A stretch of DNA of 7,856 nucleotides, taken from Candidatus Firestonebacteria bacterium RIFOXYA2_FULL_40_8. Lineage in GTDB: Bacteria; Oederibacteriota; D2-FULL-39-29. This document shows positions 1 through 5,784 of this stretch, piece after piece. A model generated the notes under the pieces. The model was given only the letters and a program-made list of their open reading frames with translations, was not told the origin of the DNA and did no database searches. Location: assembly GCA_001778355.1 (NCBI GenBank), contig MFGS01000057.1:1-7856 (forward strand), in the 5' to 3' direction. Position 1 is the stretch's first letter, and every line of letters starts with the position of its first letter. Position numbers and translations under genes: made by a program.

Positions 1-1111
1 AGTATTTTTGAAGTTCATTTGCCAGCTGCCGTATTGTTTTACCGCTTTCAGCCATATTCTGGAGAGTAAGTGCTATTCCCACCAGGGAGTCCCTGACCGG
101 ATGGATTTTGGGCCACATAACTCCGCCGTTGCCTTCTCCGCCGATAACCGCTTTCTCTGCCATCATGCGCTCAGCGACATGTACCTCTCCGACTTTGGTG
201 CGGATAAGGGTTGCTCCGTATTTTCTTGCGATATCATCCATGACTTTTGAGGTGGACATATTGACGACTACTTTGCTGCCGCGGTTTTTCTTCAGAATGT
301 ACGAAGAAGCCAGGGCTACGGAATACTCTTCACCCAAGTAGTGTCCGTTTGCGTCAACTATAGCTACTCTGTCCGCGTCCGGGTCCTGCGCAAAACCGAT
401 ATCTGAACCGGTGGCTTTAACTTTCTTGCAGAGTTCCTGCAGGTTAATGAATATAGGCTCGGGATTATGAGGAAAAAGCCCGTTTGGCTCGCAGTGAATA
501 GGTACAACCTCGCATCCGAGTTCTTTTAAAAACAAAGGAGTGATTATGGCGCCGGCCCCGTTACAGCTGTCCAGGGCTACTTTATACTTTTGTTTGCGGA
601 TCGCATTAAGGTTTATATTTGCCAGTATTTTTTTAATATGTTTTTCGGCTGAAGAATGGTCTTCTATAACACGGTGCAGGCCGTCCCAGCGGACTTTCTT
701 AAAAGCGCCCTGGTAATAAATATTAAGCAGCTGCTTGCCTTCGTCATCATTCAGAAAAACCCCGTTACTCTTTAAGAATTTCAAAGCGTTCCACTCGATA
801 GGATTGTGCGAGCCGGTGATTATTATTGCTCCGTCAGCTTTTAATTCTTTTACCATTAAAGAACAGGAAGGGGTTGTGACTATCCCGAGGTCAATTACTT
901 CACAGCCGGTAGAAATAAGTCCCGCGAAGATTGAATGCTTTATCATTACCCCTGATACCCTGGTATCCCGGCCTACAACGACCCGTCCGGAGTTCATATA
1001 GGTACCAAAAGCAACTCCGAGCCGTGTTATTAACTCGGGAGTTAGAGTTTCGCCTACTATACCTCTTACGCCCGAAACGCCTATCATTAATGTGACTTTT
1101 TCAGTGCTCAT
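1..1111 (-). CDS. glmM: Phosphoglucosamine mutase, archaeal-type GlmM (3' end cut off)
   Basis: An alpha-D-phosphohexomutase, expected to interconvert glucosamine-6-phosphate and glucosamine-1-phosphate in the cytoplasm on the way to UDP-GlcNAc. From the ATG at 1111 the frame stays open for 370 residues to the window edge; the family is usually about 440-450, so much of the C-terminal phosphate-binding domain is missing. Visible motifs: the phosphoserine loop TGSHNP (99-104, catalytic Ser101; Ala is commoner at position 100), the Mg-binding loop DPDADR (243-248) and the sugar-binding loop GEGNGG (325-330). The GEGNGG form points to the archaeal/deep-branching GlmM group. AGGAG at 1116-1120, four bases before the ATG, fixes the start. 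It lies 13 bases downstream of yvcK, an operon that supports the amino-sugar assignment. A phosphomannomutase specificity cannot be fully excluded. Confidence 0.88.
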   Translation of the reverse strand, partial: MSTEKVTLMIGVSGVRGIVGETLTPELITRLGVAFGTYMNSGRVVVGRDTRVSGVMIKHSIFAGLISTGCEVIDLGIVTTPSCSLMVKELKADGAIIITGSHNPIEWNALKFLKSNGVFLNDDEGKQLLNIYYQGAFKKVRWDGLHRVIEDHSSAEKHIKKILANINLNAIRKQKYKVALDSCNGAGAIITPLFLKELGCEVVPIHCEPNGLFPHNPEPIFINLQELCKKVKATGSDIGFAQDPDADRVAIVDANGHYLGEEYSVALASSYILKKNRGSKVVVNMSTSKVMDDIARKYGATLIRTKVGEVHVAERMMAEKAVIGGEGNGGVMWPKIHPVRDSLVGIALTLQNMAESGKTIRQLANELQKY

Positions 1112-1124
1112 AATTCTCCTTGAA

Positions 1125-2435
1125 CTACAAAGTAAGCCGAAGTATTGCTTTGGCCAATTTTTCCGGATCGTGTCTGACCAGTCCGTCATTTATTTGGATA
1201 AGATCTTCACTGATAATTTTTACGTCATATCTTCTCATATTATGGCTGTCGATTTCAACGGGATGGGAATCTTTTTGTTCGTATTTTTCCAGTATCCGTT
1301 CGGGTATGTACTGGTTATTAACTATAATATGACTGATGAAATCTCTGTACCCTACATGGGTGTTGATCGCGTTGATATGGTCGCTCAGTCGGTAGCCTTT
1401 TGTTTCTCCCGGCTGGGTCATGATATTGCATATATAGACAACTCTGGCTTTTGAATGATAAATGGCCTCGCTTATCTCTTTAATTAAAAGATTGGGAATA
1501 ATACTGGTATAAAGAGAGCCGGGACCGAGAACTATCAACTTTGCTTTTTTTATGTCGCTTAAGGCCGTGTCGGAAGGGAGCGGGTCCGAAGGAACCAGAA
1601 ACACTTTGTCGATAGGCTGCTTGCTGTGGGAGATATTTGACTGGCCTTTCAGTATGGTTTTGTTTTTTAGCTTTGCTTCAAGAACAACTTTTTCCAGAGT
1701 TACAGGGAGAACTTTTCCTCGAATGGCCAGGATTTTACTGGCTTCCTGCACACCTTTCTCAAAACTTCCGCTTACATTTGTAAGGGCGGCAATGAAGAGA
1801 TTTCCAAAACTATGCCCGTCCAGGTATTTGTTCTTTGACGTAAATCTGTATTGAAAAACACGTCCGAGCACACCCGATGAATCCGCCAGGGCGACCATGC
1901 AGTTCCTTATATCTCCCGGGGGAAGTATCTTAAGTTCCTTTCTGAGTTTGCCCGAAGAACCTCCGTCGTCAGCCACGGTTACTACTGCCGTCAAATTGCT
2001 GGAATAGAGTTTTAGTCCTTTAAGCAGGGATGAAAGTCCTGTTCCCCCGCCGACCGTGACTATACGTGGTCCTTTAAGAAGCCTTAATTCATCATAAGAA
2101 GCCTTTACGACATCAACCTTTGAAGGATAAAGCGTATTTAGCGCTCTAAAGAGGAAGCGTATTCCAAGAATGAATATAGTCGCACCCAGAAGTATCGCAA
2201 TAATATCAATAGTGACAAGCTTTGTGGACCCGATTATCATATCCCTGATCGGATTAATGTATTTTTCAACATTGATAATATTGATCCTGATGCCCTTGAA
2301 AGTTTTACTCATTATACCGGATAATCCCGATAAAAAAACAAGGGCGGCGAGAACGAACAAAAAAATCCACCTTTTTAACCTGATTCCCGGATATAAAAAC
2401 TTGATCATTTGTTTCATATGTCTAAATTGTAGCAT
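1125..2435 (-). CDS. yvcK: YvcK/GlmR-family UDP-GlcNAc-binding regulator with membrane anchor
   Basis: A CofD/YvcK-fold protein. In Firmicutes this family binds UDP-GlcNAc and adjusts carbon flow into peptidoglycan precursors, especially during gluconeogenic growth. In the 436-residue frame the motifs are GGGTGLS (129-135), DDGGSSGKLR (156-165), PPGDIRNC (172-179), GHSFGNL (207-213), GPGSLYTS (304-311) and NIMTQPGET (337-345). Two hydrophobic segments (about 22-41 and 73-97) precede the domain, so the protein should be membrane-anchored with the YvcK domain in the cytoplasm; the soluble B. subtilis form lacks them. The stop (TAG, 1125-1127) lies 13 bases before glmM. The start is uncertain. 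The ATG at 2435 has no Shine-Dalgarno, and a promoter -10 box covers codons 2-4, so ATG 2417 (residue 7) or ATG 2408 (residue 10) is likelier. The family assignment is secure; the membrane topology is inferred from hydrophobicity. Confidence 0.92.
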   Translation of the reverse strand: MLQFRHMKQMIKFLYPGIRLKRWIFLFVLAALVFLSGLSGIMSKTFKGIRINIINVEKYINPIRDMIIGSTKLVTIDIIAILLGATIFILGIRFLFRALNTLYPSKVDVVKASYDELRLLKGPRIVTVGGGTGLSSLLKGLKLYSSNLTAVVTVADDGGSSGKLRKELKILPPGDIRNCMVALADSSGVLGRVFQYRFTSKNKYLDGHSFGNLFIAALTNVSGSFEKGVQEASKILAIRGKVLPVTLEKVVLEAKLKNKTILKGQSNISHSKQPIDKVFLVPSDPLPSDTALSDIKKAKLIVLGPGSLYTSIIPNLLIKEISEAIYHSKARVVYICNIMTQPGETKGYRLSDHINAINTHVGYRDFISHIIVNNQYIPERILEKYEQKDSHPVEIDSHNMRRYDVKIISEDLIQINDGLVRHDPEKLAKAILRLTL

Positions 2436-2455
2436 TTAACCCGCTTGGAATTCAA
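2426..2455 (-). promoter_or_regulatory. Sigma70-type promoter for yvcK-glmM, overlapping the longest start
   Basis: Read on the minus strand, TTGAAT (2455-2450) and TACAAT (2431-2426) are separated by 18 bases. The -35 matches the consensus at four of six positions and the -10 at five of six. Transcription would begin around 2417-2420, at or just before the ATG at 2417. The message would therefore lack the ATG at 2435 and carry almost no leader. No Shine-Dalgarno is visible before any of the three candidate ATGs, which agrees with leaderless initiation. Identified by eye only. Confidence 0.45.
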
Positions 2456-2480
2456 GGAGAATGCCATCGCGTGTCAACGC

Positions 2481-2516
2481 GAATAAGTTCATAAGGTTTG
2501 TAAGGTTGAAAATCTT
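2481..2516 (-). repeat. Array of degenerate 9-bp repeats, reverse orientation
   Basis: Four contiguous 9-base units read on the minus strand: AAGATTTTC, AACCTTACA, AACCTTATG, AACTTATTC. The two central units match the consensus RACYTTAYR exactly; the outer two are degenerate. The array is oriented opposite to the one at 2587-2631. The 15 bases at 2493-2507 are the reverse complement of 2587-2601 with a single mismatch, so the two arrays could pair across about 80 bases. Confidence 0.6.
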
Positions 2517-2586
2517 GAAAACCATATATTTAAGATATTAGTTGTATGATTGGTGTCTTTTATATATTAATAGCTCATATGAAAAT

Positions 2587-2631
2587 AACCTTACAAACTT
2601 TACGAACCTTATAAACTTTACAAACTATAAT
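2587..2631 (+). repeat. Array of degenerate 9-bp repeats (RACYTTAYR), forward orientation
   Basis: Five contiguous 9-base units: AACCTTACA, AACTTTACG, AACCTTATA, AACTTTACA, AACTATAAT. The first four fit RACYTTAYR exactly. The last has diverged and contains TATAAT. The same family recurs inverted at 2481-2516 and again at 7453-7488, so this is a dispersed intergenic repeat and not a one-off tandem slip. Confidence 0.75.
2626..2631 (+). promoter_or_regulatory. Possible -10 element for the O-antigen ligase-like gene
   Basis: A perfect TATAAT formed by the last repeat unit, 20 bases before the ATG at 2652. Transcription would start near 2638, giving a leader of about 14 bases. No good -35 box lies 16-18 bases upstream and there is no extended -10 TG, so this could be coincidence in AT-rich DNA. 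A weaker alternative is TTGTAT (2542-2547) with TATTAA (2565-2570), spaced by 17 bases. Confidence 0.3.
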
Positions 2632-2651
2632 ATATCTTGTATTATAAGTAC

Positions 2652-4361
2652 ATGCTTTTACTCTTGATATCTACAATATTGTTCTTATCGCCTCTTTTGT
2701 ATCTCCGCTATTGCAAAGAGGCTTTTTCAGCTCCGAAAAACCTGGTGGTATTTAGTTTGCTCAGTATTGTGTTCCTGGTTATGGCGTTCAAGTATTTGTC
2801 TGAAAAAATCAAGCTCAATGCCGGTTCAACCTTATTGCTTCTGTTTTTTACTATTTATGCTTTTGCCTCTGTCTTCTACTCCGTCAATCCTTTAATTTCT
2901 TTCAGATGGGCGCTGGAATTTACTTTTTACGCGGGTTTGTTTGCAGCGGTGGTTCATATTTCAAGCGGTAATAAGAATGTATACTTTGGGCTTTTAAATG
3001 TTGCATTAATCTCGGGGCTTTTGGTTTCCATAATAGGAATATTTCAGTTTTTCCACCTGGATTTTGTTTTCAAGGTTTCAAATTTCACCGGGAGGATATC
3101 TTCCACTCTGGGTAATGCGAATTTTTTGGCCGGCTACCTTATTCTATTAATACCGGTATCGCTGTCTTTGTTTTTTGTCGTAGAAGATCTCATATTTAAG
3201 ATAATATATGCGGTAAATACCGTAGTTCTCGGAGCGGCTCTTTTCTTTACGCAGACCTTAAATGCCTGGATAGGCCTTGCTTTGGGAATGCTGGTATTTG
3301 GCGGTCTGTTTATTATATTCATCCCGAAATACAGGAAGCTAATTATAATTTCCGCGGTTGTCCTGACTTCGATAGCATCAATCCTGGTCTTCTCCTTTAA
3401 GCCGGAGGAGGCGCTTGGAAAACTGGAAAAAATCGGACAATTTGAGACTTTTTCCGAGCGGGGGCGCTGGATAATGTGGCAGAGCGCGGTTTCTATGATA
3501 AAAGAAAGACCTGTCTTTGGTTTTGGCGCCGGTACTTATAGGGTTAACTTTACGGAGCATGAGGCAAAACTTCTTAAAACAAAAGAATTCACAGGATACC
3601 CTCATGTTATAACGAAGGACGCGCACAATGATTATCTTCAGATAAGTTCGGAGCTGGGGCTTACCGGAATTTTATTGCTTCTTCTTTTTATCGGCAGTGT
3701 TATCTTTGGGGCAGTAAGAAATCTGGCAAAAGAAGAGATTGATAAAAAAGTTATCTACATTGGCCTTGTCTGTTCCTTACTCGCGTTTTTAGTTCATATG
3801 TTCTTCAACTTCCCGATGAAGATAGCGCCATCAGCTGTTTTGTTTTATATGTTCCTCGGACTTCTGGCGTCGGGTTTCGGAGTTCATGAAACCGGTTTTA
3901 ACGTGAAAAATGTCAGAGCAGGGATATTTTCGATATGCCTGGCGCTCTTTCTCATAGCAGCTCCTTTACAGATGTTCCTCTTTTTGTCAAATTATAATCT
4001 CGGGCAGGCAATTGAATCCGGAAGCAAAAAAAGAGTTAACTACGCTTTACAACTGGCAAGAGCTTCGCTCATCTACAGCGACTTAGCCGGTAATACGGTT
4101 GACCTTCGGACGCATTTTTACCTGGGAGAGTTAAATTACAGGTTGTTAAACTATAAAGAGGCGGAAGAAGAATTTATCAAGGAAGTGGAACTAAACCCTT
4201 ATTATCCGGATGCCAGGTATAATCTGGCGCTGATCCAGGAGATCAACGAGCATTATGAGGAAGCGTACAAAAACTTTGCCCTGACGCTGGAGATAGATTC
4301 TAATTTTGAAGGGGTAAAGGAAAAGCTCGAAAGATTAAAGAAAAAACTAAAAAAGCAGTAA
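2652..4361 (+). CDS. O-antigen ligase/polymerase-like (Wzy_C) membrane protein with C-terminal TPRs
   Basis: A 569-residue polytopic inner-membrane protein of the O-antigen ligase/polymerase superfamily, which transfers or polymerises undecaprenyl-linked glycans on the periplasmic face. About a dozen hydrophobic helices fill residues 1-445. SSTLGNANFLAGY (150-162) is typical of the TPR-bearing branch. A long extracytoplasmic loop (about 249-336) holds ERGRW (269-273) and ends in HNDYLQISSELGLTG (325-339), the Wzy_C signature with the conserved His. The soluble tail carries at least two tetratricopeptide repeats (about 485-550) and a lysine-rich end. The substrate is unknown; a glycosyltransferase-like role in lipopolysaccharide, capsule or protein glycosylation are all possible. 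The start is unsure: neither ATG 2652 nor the in-frame TTG at 2637 has a Shine-Dalgarno, and ATG was preferred. It is divergent from yvcK and probably monocistronic, since a terminator follows at 4427-4467. Confidence 0.8.
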   Translation: MLLLLISTILFLSPLLYLRYCKEAFSAPKNLVVFSLLSIVFLVMAFKYLSEKIKLNAGSTLLLLFFTIYAFASVFYSVNPLISFRWALEFTFYAGLFAAVVHISSGNKNVYFGLLNVALISGLLVSIIGIFQFFHLDFVFKVSNFTGRISSTLGNANFLAGYLILLIPVSLSLFFVVEDLIFKIIYAVNTVVLGAALFFTQTLNAWIGLALGMLVFGGLFIIFIPKYRKLIIISAVVLTSIASILVFSFKPEEALGKLEKIGQFETFSERGRWIMWQSAVSMIKERPVFGFGAGTYRVNFTEHEAKLLKTKEFTGYPHVITKDAHNDYLQISSELGLTGILLLLLFIGSVIFGAVRNLAKEEIDKKVIYIGLVCSLLAFLVHMFFNFPMKIAPSAVLFYMFLGLLASGFGVHETGFNVKNVRAGIFSICLALFLIAAPLQMFLFLSNYNLGQAIESGSKKRVNYALQLARASLIYSDLAGNTVDLRTHFYLGELNYRLLNYKEAEEEFIKEVELNPYYPDARYNLALIQEINEHYEEAYKNFALTLEIDSNFEGVKEKLERLKKKLKKQ

Positions 4362-4367
4362 TTTCTG

Positions 4368-4396
4368 TTGACAAGAAGAAAAAAGCATGGTATATT
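4368..4396 (+). promoter_or_regulatory. Near-consensus sigma70 promoter upstream of the glutamate synthase genes
   Basis: TTGACA (4368-4373, six of six), a 17-base spacer, then TATATT (4391-4396, five of six). It begins only six bases after the stop of the upstream membrane-protein gene. The expected transcription start is 4402-4404, exactly at the foot of the first hairpin. It is the best promoter in the window, and I found no other convincing one between 4397 and the gene at 4665. Confidence 0.75.
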
Positions 4397-4403
4397 TTGC
4401 ATA

Positions 4404-4419
4404 GATACAGTGTTGTATC
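4404..4419 (+). other. Small hairpin at the predicted 5' end of the leader RNA
   Basis: GATACA (4404-4409) pairs perfectly with TGTATC (4414-4419) around a GTGT tetraloop. It starts within a base or two of the predicted transcription start. It could protect the 5' end of the RNA or form part of a small sensing domain ahead of the terminator. Its function is unknown. Confidence 0.55.
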
Positions 4420-4426
4420 CGACAAG

Positions 4427-4467
4427 GGTGTTTATGCGACGAAGAACGCATAAACATCTTTTTTTTT
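4427..4467 (+). terminator. Strong intrinsic terminator, possibly an attenuator
   Basis: A perfect 10-bp stem, TGTTTATGCG (4429-4438) with CGCATAAACA (4447-4456), extends to 12 bp with one G-U and one G-C pair. The loop is ACGAAGAA (4439-4446), and nine consecutive T follow (4459-4467). It lies about 65 bases after the promoter start and nearly 200 bases before the next gene. It could end the upstream membrane-protein transcript, attenuate the glutamate synthase operon, or end a free-standing RNA of about 65 nt. I found no clean competing antiterminator. Confidence 0.85.
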
Positions 4468-4650
4468 GCCATGAACCATTCACCTAATCTAAGGGAAAGA
4501 TTAGTGCAGGGGGCAGGTACATGGCAACCCTGCACCCGAATTGCAATGAGTGGTACAGGGTCAGTGTCCACCATAGGTGAGATCTCGTCCGCAACAATAT
4601 TTATTGCGAGACCTCGCTTTAAGCGGGCCGAGGGCGGAGAATCTTTTTCG

Positions 4651-4655
4651 AGGAG
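4651..4655 (+). promoter_or_regulatory. Shine-Dalgarno of the amidotransferase gene, potentially sequestered
   Basis: AGGAG, nine bases before the ATG at 4665, fixes the start. It overlaps CGAGG (4649-4653), which is perfectly complementary to CCTCG (4612-4616). That same CCTCG can pair with an identical CGAGG at 4629-4633. Two identical competitor sequences for one partner is the arrangement expected of an on/off translation switch. Confidence 0.6.
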
Positions 4656-4664
4656 AGTTATCTG

Positions 4665-5783
4665 ATGGTAATACATATAGACGAGAGAAAAAACAGGGTT
4701 CCTTCTGCCTGCGGGGTTACCGGGATTATGAATACCAAAGGTGTCAGGATGACAGGTAATGATATTGTTACCAGTATATGTAATATGATGTTTAGGGGGA
4801 ACGGACTCGGCAGCGGTTTTGCGGCTTACGGAATCTATCCCGATCACAAAGATGACTATTGTTTTCATGTTATGTACGGTAAGGAAAGCTCGCTGGAAGC
4901 GGCTGAGGCCTATATAGAGAAGAACTTTGAAATAGCACTGAAAGAACCTATCCCTACGAAGTTCGTTAAGACACTAAAGCACATGCCGATACTTCGAAGG
5001 TATTTTTTACAGCCGAAAGAAGAGTTGTTGATGCCGTTGCTGGAAAAGACGGGAAAAAGAGAAGTTGCAGAAGAAGATTATGTGCTTGAAAGAGTAATGT
5101 TCATTAACCGCGAGATAGGGGATGCTTTTGTTTTCTCCTCCGGTAAAGATATGGGCGCTTTTAAAGGTGTCGGAAATCCGGACGAAATTGCAGAGTTCTA
5201 CAAAATACCCGAGTACAAAGGTTATCTGTGGACGGCGCATAACAGGTTCCCGACTAACTCCGTTGCCTGGTGGGGAGGGGCGCATCCTTTCGGGATACTT
5301 TCCTGGACCGTCGTGCATAACGGAGAGATTTCCTCGTATGGAATTAATAGAAGGTATTTGGAAAACTTCGGCTACTACTGTACTCTTTCTACCGATACGG
5401 AAGTTATCTCTTACCTCTTTGACCTTCTGGTTCGTAAGCACGGTCTTTCTTTTGATGACGCAGCCAATGTTCTTGCCGCGCCTTTCTGGTCGCAGGTTGA
5501 ACGGGAAGATCCGGCGAAGAAAGAATATTACACAAGACTTCGGATGATCTATGGTCCCGCGCTTCTGAACGGGCCGTTTGCAATCATAGTTGCTACCAAT
5601 AAGACGATGATTGGTTTAAATGATAGAACGAAGCTTCGGCCTCTGGTCGCGGGCAGGAAGGGGGACAATGTTTATATTGCTTCCGAAGAAGCCGCAATAA
5701 GATGCGTAAATTGGGAACTGGACGAGATATGGATGCCTAACTCAGGTGAGCCGGTAATCGTAGAACTAAAGGACGATAAATAA
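4665..5783 (+). CDS. Glutamate synthase amidotransferase subunit (class II GATase)
   Basis: An Ntn-type glutamine amidohydrolase, 372 residues, equivalent to the N-terminal domain of large-chain glutamate synthase made as a separate protein, as in many archaea and anaerobes. It should hydrolyse glutamine and pass ammonia to the FMN subunit. The nucleophile is probably Cys16 in ACGVTGI (15-21). The 15 residues before it form a short propeptide that must be removed to free the cysteine, and no later start codon would avoid this. Other class II motifs: RFPTNS (194-199), HNGE (218-221) and TDTE (243-246), then LRPLVAG (324-330) and ASEEAAIR (339-346). AGGAG lies nine bases upstream. It stops one base before the FMN subunit gene, so the two are co-translated. 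Alternatives are amidotransferase subunits of N-methylglutamate synthase or GlxB-type systems, less likely given the ferredoxin-fused partner. Confidence 0.87.
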   Translation: MVIHIDERKNRVPSACGVTGIMNTKGVRMTGNDIVTSICNMMFRGNGLGSGFAAYGIYPDHKDDYCFHVMYGKESSLEAAEAYIEKNFEIALKEPIPTKFVKTLKHMPILRRYFLQPKEELLMPLLEKTGKREVAEEDYVLERVMFINREIGDAFVFSSGKDMGAFKGVGNPDEIAEFYKIPEYKGYLWTAHNRFPTNSVAWWGGAHPFGILSWTVVHNGEISSYGINRRYLENFGYYCTLSTDTEVISYLFDLLVRKHGLSFDDAANVLAAPFWSQVEREDPAKKEYYTRLRMIYGPALLNGPFAIIVATNKTMIGLNDRTKLRPLVAGRKGDNVYIASEEAAIRCVNWELDEIWMPNSGEPVIVELKDDK

Positions 5784-5784
5784 T

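Larger units (their letters stand above)
4403..4664 (+). ncRNA. Structured 5' leader of the glutamate synthase operon; riboswitch-like, class unknown
   Basis: Beyond the terminator, 4479-4581 folds on paper into a four-way junction. P1 is TTCACCTA (4479-4486) with TAGGTGAG (4574-4581). P2 is CTAATCT (4484-4490) with AGATTAG (4498-4504). P3 is GTGCAGGG (4504-4511) with CCCTGCAC (4528-4535). P4 is GTGG (4550-4553) with CCAC (4568-4571), extended by ACA/TGT. P1 and P2 share bases 4484-4486, so their inner ends compete. Two further hairpins follow: TCTC...GCAA with TTGCGAGA (4583-4611) and CCTCG with CGAGG (4612-4633). CCTCG (4612-4616) can instead pair with CGAGG at 4649-4653, burying the Shine-Dalgarno. 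I could not match it to the riboswitch or T-box consensus sequences I recall. Folding was by eye, and cis-regulation is inferred from position. Confidence 0.5.

Noticed and set aside
1092..1454. A plus-strand frame of 120 codons opposite yvcK and the start of glmM.
   Set aside because: It is a shadow of the two confidently identified minus-strand genes.
2481..2631. The opposed repeat arrays as terminal inverted repeats of a MITE or as a CRISPR.
   Set aside because: There is no recognisable target-site duplication, the units are directly abutting without spacers, and they are only 9 bases long.
4399..4437. Possible antiterminator pairing of GCATA (4399-4403) with the left arm of the terminator.
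   Set aside because: Most of GCATA lies upstream of the predicted transcription start, so it would not be in the RNA.
4536..4572. TGGTAC resembling the T-box TGGNACC core.
   Set aside because: The rest of the conserved T-box sequence, a specifier stem and a following terminator are all missing.
4471..4665. A 64-codon open frame ending TGA that overlaps the amidotransferase ATG by one base; possible leader peptide or translationally coupled small gene.
   Set aside because: It has no Shine-Dalgarno (the preceding bases are the terminator T-run), its composition is not protein-like, and the stretch is better explained by paired RNA helices.
4347..4868. A 173-codon minus-strand frame across the leader region.
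   Set aside because: It overlaps the end of the membrane-protein gene and the start of the amidotransferase, has no recognisable motif, and runs antisense to well-supported signals.
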